Shown piece after piece: positions 28,808 through 39,108 of a stretch of DNA of 64,000 nucleotides; the first letter of the stretch is position 1, and each line of letters opens with the position of its first letter. The stretch is from the NCBI GenBank assembly GCA_904063045.1, contig CAJFCJ010000006.1:4108408-4172407 (forward strand), read 5' to 3'. This stretch comes from Dimorphilus gyrociliatus (taxonomy: Eukaryota; Annelida; Polychaeta; Dinophilidae). A program made the position numbers and the translations under genes. The notes below the pieces were generated by a model. The model did no database searches. It saw nothing but the letters and a program-made list of their open reading frames with translations, and had not been told where the DNA came from.

Positions 28808-29701
28808 TTAAATCTCTCTAGTGATTGCGCCATCTATCGGAAACAGGAACCCCTTATTACTGTCCTTCCGGACGGTTATTGAGCTAAATCGTACGAATTT
28901 TTCATTAAGTTTATTCACATGGCTCACACATTGAGCTTTGGCGAGCATATTTTCGCTTATCATGTAGGAAATACTTGCCAGCCTATCGTCATCTGCTGTC
29001 CACGAAACGCATTTAGATTGCGGTAATCTTCTTATCAGTTTTGGCGAAGTAACTTGAACGAAACCGTCACTTTTTGAATGCGATAATGTTGATGAAAGAT
29101 TATCATCTACAAGTCTCGATCTATAATCAGCATTATTATATTGAGTAGGATAAAATCGTTTATGAAGTGAATCTAGGAGTGAATTTCCACCATATTCAGA
29201 CCCTTCCGATGAAGCTGAATGGAGTCCATTACTTGATGAATTTGATGAAAAGACAGTGTCATCGTTTTCGGAATCACAATTCGAATCTTCTGCTATAGAA
29301 GGCAGCAGAGTCGTTTTGTATTTTTTATTCCAACAGTTGGCGCTCTTTTCTCGCTCGATTTCGGTTTCGGTTTTCTCCTCAAAATCATCATCTTTATTAT
29401 GATCATTAAATTGTGATGGTGATTTAATGGTGTATAAATCCTGAATGCAATTTTTACAGAGAATTGGATCAGTGCACTTGTGTTTACAAAGTGTCTTCTG
29501 ACTAGACTGTTCCTTTTCTATTCTCATTGGTTTCACAGTCCTTATGGGTTTAACTGTAGCGATTTTAGGAGTTGCCTTTACAGTGAACGATGGACGTTGA
29601 CCGCTCTTTAAACGTGCTTCATGGCTAAGGCAACTAGATGCGTCTAGTGCACAGTCATCCGGTGGCCTCCCAGTATAGTATTGAATCGACGCCGACGTCA
29701 T
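28808..29701 (-). CDS. Probable 5' coding exon of the long RhoGAP isoform, or separate 297-aa gene
   Basis: An uninterrupted frame starting MTSASIQYYTGRPPDD and ending ITREI at a stop, with an AATAAA about 10 bp after it. It is Ser- and charge-rich and probably disordered, with a Cys pair cluster (LCKHKC, ILCKNC) near residues 70-90. It lies on the same strand, just upstream of the 34-nt linker exon. A phase-0 donor (TGT|GTGAGC near 28930, after MLAKAQ) would splice it to VKQT, which is the expected long-isoform arrangement. The immediate polyA-like hexamer means a short terminated transcript is equally possible. No domain recognised. An ACAATTGCAG at about 29720 suggests a 5'-UTR intron acceptor. 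Confidence 0.6.
   Translation of the reverse strand: MTSASIQYYTGRPPDDCALDASSCLSHEARLKSGQRPSFTVKATPKIATVKPIRTVKPMRIEKEQSSQKTLCKHKCTDPILCKNCIQDLYTIKSPSQFNDHNKDDDFEEKTETEIEREKSANCWNKKYKTTLLPSIAEDSNCDSENDDTVFSSNSSSNGLHSASSEGSEYGGNSLLDSLHKRFYPTQYNNADYRSRLVDDNLSSTLSHSKSDGFVQVTSPKLIRRLPQSKCVSWTADDDRLASISYMISENMLAKAQCVSHVNKLNEKFVRFSSITVRKDSNKGFLFPIDGAITREI
28827..28835 (-). promoter_or_regulatory. AGATGGCGC motif (candidate CTCF-like site)
   Basis: Copy reading GCGCCATCT on the plus strand, inside the last codons of the upstream 297-codon frame, so it could also be coincidental coding sequence. Confidence 0.25.
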
Positions 29702-32700
29702 ATTTTATTGAGCCAATACATTCCTGCAATTGTAGATTAAAACTAAATAAAATAATAATATGAAGTAATAATAATATTATTTGGTATAGGTCTACAATAT
29801 TCACAAATTCCCACATTCGTGATATAACGATGTTTAATCAGCGTTACCGTATAAATATTGAAAGGCGTATTCCATAGGTGTTAGTTTTATTTACGTAACG
29901 CCACTGACCCGCCCTGCTATACGCCGCTATAGACTTATCTGTAATCCGATGTCGAGTGAATAAAAGTGAGAGGAGAGCCAGAAGAGAGAGAGAGAGACAA
30001 AAAAGGAAGAAAAATCACCTGCCTAACGGCGGAAGGATGCTCGAGCTAGCGGAAAATTAACCCCCAATAGAGGCTTCATCAAAGGATCACCGACACGCTA
30101 ATTACACAACATTATTTAGCTCCATAACAACGGCCTTACATACTCTTACGTAAATAACGTAAGGCTGGTAAATTTAGTGCTAAATTCCCCTAGTCTCAAC
30201 TATCTACGCTAGGCAACCATTTTCTTGAAAAGCTTAAAGCTCACCTGCAACGGCCTACGATATAAATAAAATACTTATGGAAACCGCAATCCAAACATGT
30301 GCGCTCTAGCTGTAATAAAAAATAAAACGAAAAACGGAAGTGAATAAGAGGGATAGAATGATAGAGCAGGAAAAGTTGGAAGATAGAGAGAAAGAAAACG
30401 TGTTGGATGAATGTAGAACAAACTTCCCCTTTTTTTTAATATAGAAATTTTACATGCTGTTGTTTGTCAGACGGTTTACGCGAACGTTTTGATTTACAAA
30501 TGGCGTGCGGCGAAGGATATACAACAAAGGAGCTTTACATAATGTATAAGAACATAGCACGAACACTGTTTGTAGAGCTAATAAAGTAGTAAAGCTGATT
30601 TCAAATTAAAGACAAACTTTGTACGCCTTTTCAATTTTACGCTGCTTAAAAACTTTTTAAGACGTTCTTATTGATACAAATAAAGCATACATACATCGTA
30701 TTCGGTTACAGAGATACTTTAGTTACAACAAAAAACAGTATTGAACATTGTTAGAATAGATGTTAAAAACTTTTATTCAACTTGCTACCGCCCTGTTGAC
30801 TTTAAAGTGACAGTTGCCAACAACCGGACTACATGCCTTCTGGTTCCAGGCCAAAAATAGCTTAGATACTTTATAATTATTTATTATCCATAAAAAAGAA
30901 ATCCTGCTTTTACTTTGTAAAAGTTAATACAGCCCAAAAGGAAAAAAATCCCAGGTGCGCTTAGTGCCTGACGGTATTTGAATTCAAAGCTTTAATAGTT
31001 TGTGTAAATAATCTCTCTGTAAGGCGTCGACCCGATGACGTATAAAGAATAGAGAAACGAAAGAAGGAGACTTACGAAAAAAAGACCGAGGTTAAGGGTT
31101 ACTGAAAAAGAGTAGAGGCATTTTAAATCAATCTCTCACACTAGACGAAGAATGTGTCGATGGATGCTACAAACAACAGATGTGGAAGGCGAAAAGTTTT
31201 CAAAAATTTCTTTTCAATCATTTTCCTTTCCCTGTTATTTTCTACCTTCAAGCGTTATTTTCAAATTCCTACTGTCTTTCTTCCATTTACCCCCCACCTT
31301 CTTCATCTCCTTCCTTGTCTTCTTTTTCTTTTTAACACAAACGTGTTGAGACCCTTCTAAATGGACTGACGAGATGAGATTAGGGACACTTCTGAATGTC
31401 ACAAATTATTCCTAATTTAGTTAAACTGTCATTGAACGCAAGATGAAAATTTTCACACGAGACACTTTAAAAATTACGTAAAGACTATATTGAATATCGT
31501 AATTAGTTTAATATATTGTAAATGAGTTGTCTAAACATAACTCGTAACAAAGTACCCTTTTCTTGTTTCAGTATCTTTAACCCTATTCGTTCTTCTGTCT
31601 ATCAAACCTCTATATAACATAAAACTGACCCTTTCGATACTGATTTTAAAGGTTTCGGAAACAAAGGAATTTTCAGTTTGCTCTGCTAAGAAAGAAAATA
31701 CGCTTCAAGATTGATTGTTAAGTAAACCTTTCAAACTTTGTCGAGTTGTTCTGCTACATTTAATTCAATCGTGGACGTTTTAAATAAGGAAGGAACCGGC
31801 GCCACACATCCATCTGCTACTAAAATCTGCCACAATCGATGCATTGTTAATTTTACGACGAGTCGAACAGCTTGACCATGCATTTCCTTCATTAAATAAA
31901 ACTCCTTTAACACTTAAAAAGAGATTTTTCTCTGGCCCTATTCAAAATCGTTTATTGCTCCTTTTATGTTACTGTTCTGTCCTGTTCTCTTATTCTGTAA
32001 GTTTCTTTCAGTGCAATTTTACAAGATTATCTACTGGCGCAACTGGTAACGTCAAACGGGTCGTCAGGGGGCGTCGATTAAAGGTCGGATAAACTATTTA
32101 TCTAAGAATTAGACTTCATTCACTAGTCAACAACGGGCAGAGAAATCGTGCCTAGGCGCAGAAAAACCTACCAACTGCAAAAAGTTCAAACGAAGCTGAG
32201 TTTGATGGATTTGATGCAGTAAGAGGTAGCATTAATATAACAGGCCTATAATAAGTCAATATAAAGTTTTAACAATTTAATTAATAAGAGAAGAGGGGAA
32301 TGGTAGTATTGACGATTTTTAAGTATATCAGAATGAACGTCTGGCGGCAAGCCTAAAAAAGTAGTCAATTGGAAATGACCGTATATAAAACCATTCCACC
32401 GTTACATTATAAGTTTTAGAAAGCGAACTTTCTCAGCATTCCCCGTGCGATCGAAATACAATTCGTTCCATTCAACGGTTGGCGCTTAAACGTTATACAG
32501 TCAATTTTTTTTGCAAACCAACAATCGGATTCCGTAAAGAGCAATAAATATGCTGCGGCGCGTTTCTGCCAACGTTTTTTACTCAACTTAATACTGCCTT
32601 GCTCTCTGATTTCGTTCTCTCTCTCTTTTTTTATCCGAATCCTTCATACTCGCTTTCTCTCTCTCTTCCTTACCTTTTTTTATACATACTATATTAGGCA

Positions 32701-35700
32701 AACAATGGCAAGGTTTAGTTAGTATAAGGTTTGCAAAGCTTGTTTTCCTATAATTAACTTCCTACTATATATAGTTTGTTGTGCGAATAAAAAAAAATTA
32801 GAGAATGGTATTCGTCGACCAACAACGATTAACAAACTTGCTCGATGACTGACTAGAACGACGTGTCCCATCTGGACAAACAAACCGAGTTTGAAAAGCG
32901 TTTACACAATCTTTTTTACTAAATTTAGGTCAATATTGATAAAAACAAAACTTCCATCTTTATTATCTAGCAAATTTATTAGACCTTGGATGTTAACATC
33001 GCGTCAGAAGTGGTAAGGAATCTTATAGGTTATTATTGTATAGAGTGAATATCTTAGTTTACATACATTATACTTAGCTGATTTGTTAGCCGACAGCAAT
33101 TGGGGTAGAAAAGGGGGCGTTCGATGGGCGTAATTTTTATTCTGACAGTGGCGTCTGAATTACGCAACAATACTCACGTCCGCTGGTGATCACCAGCTGA
33201 CAAACGCATATGTCTTTTTGTCACGTGACAGGAATGACTCGAATATCCAATATTTTATCATTAGGTCGACCGATATAATAAGGTCAGATAATATCAATTT
33301 ATCCGTATTTATCAACATTGAACAGCTCAGATTTTAAATGATAAGATCTATTTGCTGAATATTTAGCTAGTTAGCTCCTACTTAGGCCTGAGTATTGAAA
33401 AAAAAAGTTAAGCTCTAGTTTGGAGACTTTTTATTTCAACCAAGAGTCTATATTAATCTCTGACAGCCGTTTCTTATATATCGTCTTATCTCGCTAATTA
33501 GCAACAAAATTCCCACCGGAACAGGTGCCATTTTCGAAACCTAAGCGTTATTTTTTGTGACACATATCGTATTTTTTTCTTGTGAAAACGGGGTAGTGGG
33601 ATTGTCATATGTATTTACGCGATTCCCTAAAGTCGTTGGCCTATTTATTAGAAAAAAAAAGAGTTCTATCGAACAAGGAATCTTTTTCATATGCTAAAAA
33701 GAACACATGCAAAGAAATAAAGATGATTCCATACCGTGCACGATGTGTAGTCCAATGTTTTTTTGCCGGGTGAAAAAATCTTTAAGAATTTTCTTTAAAC
33801 CAGTAATCGACAAATCCACTTTAATTAACTAGTATATCCTATTTGTTTTTTAAATATAAAGTTGTAAGGTTCTTAAAAACTTTCCAGGAAAACCAATTAA
33901 AACGAAGGGATAGAGAAAATACGCTCACTCTTCAACGGCCGCCGTGAGACTGAAGTTTTAGCGACGGTGTCACAGTTGGGTTGCACACTTAGCGGGCATA
34001 GAAATCCTTTCAAAGTTTGAATAGATGGCTGTATCCCATGTAAAAACAAATATAAATTTAAGTAGTTTAAACAACTCGAATGGAAAGATTGAAATTAAAT
34101 GAAAGAATCGAGCTATTGATTCGGTGCAACCTAATATTAGGCCGCTATCAGTCAAAAGTGGCGCGCGAAATTCAAAATCTTTTCAAAATCTAGGAGAAAT
34201 AAATAGGAAAATCAATAAAACATTACGCTTTCGTTCGTAAGTGGAAAATCCAGAAATAAACGAAGGAGATCGCTAACGCAAATAAGAATTCGTGCGTGTT
34301 CGAGAATGAATGATGGAAATGATAAGAAATACCCGAAAGGGCATTGAATAGTTGGGCGAATAATCGAATAGTACGCCTTTTTTCCTACCAAGATCGAATA
34401 GATTGTTATCATTAATTCTCGTTAAAACGAGTAATAATTAGCCACAATTATAATCAGAATCTGAATTATACACGTTTAAGCGATTCACGAAATTATCTAA
34501 CCAGAGAAGGAGCAAATTCCCAGAGCGGATAGCGGAGAATTTTAATGCTCGCCTATCTTTATAACTGAAAAATCAAGATTACAAAAGAGGAGAGCATAGT
34601 GTATACAAAAAACGAAAAACTTAAATTGTAGAAGCCAAAGCCCTTGTACATATACTTTTTAAACCCAGATAGGCCTCATACATGTTAAATTTAACCCTAT
34701 TGACGTAATAGATATGTATCAAGGAGAACAGTTTTATCTCTTCCTCTAAATATGAATGCGTGTATATATATGTACTAGTGCAAATCTGCCAAATCAAAAT
34801 GAAAACATGCCGTATACACAACATAATATAAATATATATGTACATATACAACATATATCAATATACGTTATGAGAAATTCAATGTTTTCATTTATACGAA
34901 GACATTATCTTCTCTTAAAAAAATATTATATGATTCACGGTCAATAATTTGAAGTTTTGTATTATAATATATATATTTATATATAACTATATACAATATG
35001 TTGATATATGGAATATAAATGTTCAAAGAGTTGATTAATCACTATTCCCCCTCTTCACAACAGTAATAGGCTGTATTCAGATCACTACCTCCAGAATTTA
35101 TGGGCGGGTCAGAAATTGTATACTTTGTTTCCGAACAAACTTGGGCAACTGTCATTTGGTAGTTGAATATCTGTATACTTCGTACTTAAGCATATATTTA
35201 TTAAAAATTGATATTTTCTTACACTCAGTATTTTCTTTGAGAGCCCAAGCCTCACATATTATTTCGCCCCAAGTATTTGATTTTTTTCTTATTTATTCAT
35301 ATACGAATATTCTTTTTTTATTTATATATCTAGATATATATTGAGTATAGATTAAAGATTCCAGATAATCCTATTGTAATATGAACTTTATTATACATTA
35401 ACTGTTATTACTGTAAATTATTTACGTTGAACACTAATTGCCATCCAAACCGCTTATCGTATTGAAGCCTATACGTCAACAAACCGCGAGCTAGCAGTTA
35501 TCAAATAGTACTTATATGGATGGGTGTATTATCAATAAATAATCGACAAGATATCTGGATGAATTTAACCAGATAGAGTAAAAAAAAGTATCTATCTCGA
35601 ATTTTATTTATTCAATGTAGGCCTACTTAAGTGTGTTTTTTTCCTCGCGACCACCTTCTAGTAATATTTTTATTAAATTAAACAAGCCGCTAACGATGGG

Positions 35701-36140
35701 ATGGGATGGAGCGTAAAAAAACTTGTCATAACATATTAGTTGTAAGTATTGGAGCGGGGTGTAAATGATGCAGATGTAAAGATTAAAGAAAGTTTCTCAC
35801 CAACGTCCGGCAAGGGACAAAAGAACAAAAAACCTCTCGAGTATGATACAGCCGTCACCTCTGAACTACTTTCAACTCCTTAATGTTATTGGCTAAGTTT
35901 TTATCCCCTCTTAATCCTTTATCGCCATGACAAAGGAAATTCGGATTACAGACAACTACACCGACCATCATCAATTAGTATTGGGAATATCGTCATAACA
36001 ACCGGCAAATTTAGTGAGATTGTTAATGATTAATGACGGGTCCGTAAAGATATATATAAAGTTTGTGTACGATGTAGATGTTATTTATACGAATCTATCA
36101 AAGAGTAAATAATAAAGATATGAAGCTTCTTTCTCCTTAG
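29702..36140. promoter_or_regulatory. Large non-coding region upstream of the RhoGAP gene
   Basis: More than 6 kb without a credible gene in an otherwise packed window. It is mixed in composition: purine runs, AT-rich tracts at 34770-35010, a CACGTG E-box cluster and a 16-bp palindrome near 33182-33229. Several moderately GC-rich patches (for example 29880-30080 and 33900-34180) may be enhancers or 5' exons. Short frames in this span show no family resemblance. Confidence 0.4.
33182..33229. promoter_or_regulatory. 16-bp palindrome with adjacent E-boxes
   Basis: Positions 33182-33197 read GCTGGTGATCACCAGC, a perfect palindrome. A CAGCTG E-box overlaps its right end (33194-33199), and GTCACGTGAC, itself a palindrome with a CACGTG core, lies at 33220-33229. 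This suggests a bHLH and/or nuclear-factor binding cluster. Function is inferred only. Confidence 0.4.
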
Positions 36141-36404
36141 TGCCCATTAAAGTGGATCCTAATCGATTTGCCAACGCCTCGTTTTCCTAGTGATACGCAG
36201 CTGTTGGACGGAAAGAAGAAAGGAATCGTAGCCAATCAGACAAAAATGCCGTTTGCAGTTGACAATAGACGGCAATGCGAATACAAAAGACCATCGGACA
36301 TCGATCAAGTGAATTTGACGTCTTTTTTGCGTTTGAATGGATTTGGAAAATTTCAACCATGGTCCACGTTAAACATTGTTTTTTTTCACCTCAAGCCGAA
36401 ATAA
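36141..36404 (+). other. Possible orphan exon, gene unknown
   Basis: A polypyrimidine tract and TTAG acceptor at 36140 precede an open stretch of 87 codons containing DLPTPRFPSD, KKKGIVANQTKMPFAVDN and LTSFLRLNGFGKF, ending in a stop at 36404. GC content is above its surroundings. I do not recognise it. The opposite strand is also open in more than one frame, so orientation is not certain; it could be a 5' exon of the minus-strand RhoGAP gene instead. Confidence 0.25.
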
Positions 36405-37832
36405 CTCACTCTTTGTTGTTACCTTTTTTCTATTATAAATATACACAATAACTTATAAATAATATACAAAACTCTTTCTTTTCCGATCTTTATCTAAACG
36501 AACACCAGTAACAGATGAAAATGTATCTAGAATCAAGGAGATATTTATCTTCTTTAACCGGGCGTCCTGCAAGGGGGGGCAAGAAGTCTTAATAAAAACA
36601 ATAATCGTTGAAGCTTATTAGACTATAAATTTTCCTTCTACTAGTCCCAACACCTGCTTAATTGAAACGTATTAGATACCATCTAACAGTTCAAGCGGAA
36701 ATTAGCTCGTAACGACGAAAAAATTGGATGATAAGGGGTCCTGATAAAGTTGAGACTTGACGAATGTTCACGTCAAAATCGTTGTACCAGACACGTTTTG
36801 AAAACAAACTTTAAAAAGTGCTAGATGAAAAAACAACAACAAATGATGTGGAGTGGGCGAGTTTGCAAGTATTGAAAGCAAGTATGTGTTTTGTACGAAG
36901 GGTGGCGGGGAGGGGGGTGAGCGAGGGGAGTAAAGAAAAGAGAAAAGCTATTTCACCTGTGTACACAAAAAAAACTGACCATTAAAAGAATTTTTCCTTT
37001 TTGGATAAGGGAGGTGCTTGTTTGTCGATAGTCCGAGCCGATTAACTAAGCACTCGAATTAATTGCCAAGCCATTCTTTTCTCGTGTTTACTGTAAATAG
37101 GATAATCCCACGAAATCGTTTAATATTCGTTTTAGTAAAATAGTTTCTAGCTCTTTCCGTCTATCCTACGCTGTTATGGCTTTTCTTTCTGTTATCTTTG
37201 AATACTTTCACGACATTTTACTGCGTAAACTTACAAAGTATAATGTCACATTGAGCAAAAACAACATATTTATATAGACAGTATTTTCATGCGCCATTAT
37301 ACAAGTGTTCTTTGAAAAGCAATATCACATAAAGCAGGGCGAGAACGTGAACAGCTGTGTAATTCGTAGCCATTGTTGCTTAATAACGGTTAAATATACG
37401 TGAAATTAAGCAGACTCAATATTATTTTACAGTTCACTGCCAATTTATAAAACGTGTAGTTATTAATTAGGAACTTTTAAGCAACACTATCGACCATGCA
37501 AATAAAATAAAAATCAGAGTAATAATACGAGTATTTGAGACAGAAAAATCTTTCAAAAAAGTCGATATAATTGTATAATGTAATATTTGAAAGAGAATAG
37601 TCTTTTTCAGCTTATTAAATAGAGTTGTAATAAGTGAATTTTCAATTTTCGGTCATGAGCATACTGCTACCGCCCAGCGTTAGACAGCTTCTTAAGTAAG
37701 ACCACCCTCATAAGGTTACACAAAGAACGTCGTCATTGAGGTTGCTATTATTTGTATCACGTTCAATTTGACTTTCTTTTTCGTGCTTATTCGCGCGTTC
37801 TTTATCCATCCTACATCACGCTAGGGTCGAGG
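36405..37832. other. Intergenic DNA downstream of the LanC-like gene
   Basis: AT-rich with a G-rich patch (36900-36930) and poly-A runs. The last 100-200 bp before 37832 is the LanC-like 3' UTR. No gene seen. Confidence 0.5.
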
Positions 37833-39108
37833 TTAGACATCGTCAAAAGAGGGGAATTTAGCGCTCATTGGTTCGAGTAATTCGACCAAAAAATAAATTG
37901 TGCCAGCCAAACCTGTTGGGATGAAAATAGCTAGCGTTAATTATGCATTCGGAAATTGGGAAAGAAGAAGAAAAACCTTCAAATAGGGAATAAGGCCTAT
38001 CCGGCTGTTTGCAACCATGTTTTCCATAATCGAAACAGAATTCTGCAAATTTTGCCGCTCTATGTAGATATTTGATATCCTGTGTCGTTTGATAAACGGT
38101 CAACAGTGCATAAGCGTTTCCGGCAATGCCGTGGCACAGACCGTATCCTTTTCTCAACAATCCCATTCTCCAAATAGACTCTGCGCAATCAACGGCCGAT
38201 TTTAAATGGCATTCGGCACCTGTCTTCCTGTACGCCTCAACAAACATAAAAGTAAAGCCTGGGGAACCGTGACACCAGTGAACCAATTTGTCAGAACCTA
38301 TGGGTAAGGAACTCGGATAATTTCCCGACTTGAATTGCAAAGCTCTCAAACAATCCACTTCCTTCGACAGTTGACGGCTATCAACTAGACCGCTTTTGAA
38401 TAACATTGAAATTATGCCGGAAACACCATGGGCTGCCCCTAAATATCTCTTACCATGCCACTCAAACATTAGAGAAACGCCCAAGCTGTCTGGATCACCA
38501 TATGAACGTCCGCTTCGAACAATTTCTTTAACAATGCTTCTTATTAATTCTTCGTCTACACTCGTCACGCGTTCCTTGATAAACAGTAGAGAATACAAAT
38601 ATCCGGCTCTACCAGAGAGAATTTCGTCGGGCGTATCACCCTTCATTGCGATTGCACGCAGATTTATCAGTTGGTTAACGCAAGATTCATACTTATCGAC
38701 ATTATTCAGGCGTTTATAAACCAGGGCAGCGACGCACAAGGGGCCCGAGTCTCCGCAAAGGAAACTAGCCTTGGCATTTTTTAATTTCTGTAGGCATGGT
38801 TCGACAAATTTCAGTGCTGTTTGCAGTCCGTCCGGCCGGATACCGATATCGTATAGCCGGACGTAAAGTAAAGCGATGCCCGATACCCCAGTGTAGACTG
38901 AGCAATCATTCCAGTTTATGTTACTTCCTGTGTACTCTTTTTCGAGCTTATACAAAAGTTTACCGATGCATGAATTTAGCTTTTGTAGAAAATCATCTGT
39001 AAGCTGTGGACATATCGACTTATTATCGCTCAAAGTATTTTTACTATACAATATCCCGAGAAAGTTATACCCGATTGTTAGATCCAATGACTGTATCTTC
39101 TTCCCCAT
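37833..39108 (-). CDS. LANCL: LanC-like protein (glutathione transferase for dehydroamino acids)
   Basis: Eukaryotic LANCL proteins are zinc enzymes that add glutathione to dehydroalanine/dehydrobutyrine sites in damaged or toxin-modified proteins. Exons complement(37977..39108) and (37833..37912) join in phase 1 to 403 residues, the usual length of about 400. Without splicing, the frame would run into the 64-nt intron and give a false C-terminus. Spliced, it reads SLFEGLAGTIYFL..AKFPSF, as in vertebrates. Visible features are the GG-type toroid repeats (YTGVSGIALLY, FLCGDSGPL, GRAGYLYSLL, GAAHGVSGI), and zinc ligands: Cys in VHWCHGSPG and Cys-His in GYGLCHGIAG. HGC is also kept. The start MGKK leaves Gly2 available for possible acylation. 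LANCL1/2/3 assignment is not possible. Confidence 0.94.

Noticed and set aside
34621-35344. Short Tyr/Ile-rich frames on both strands
   Set aside because: Products of TA-rich low-complexity sequence with no start context or splice support.
37858-37976. C-terminus FSSSFPISEC...RTNER of the unspliced LanC-like frame
   Set aside because: It is read through a 64-nt intron. Splicing at 37977/37912 restores the conserved LANCL ending.
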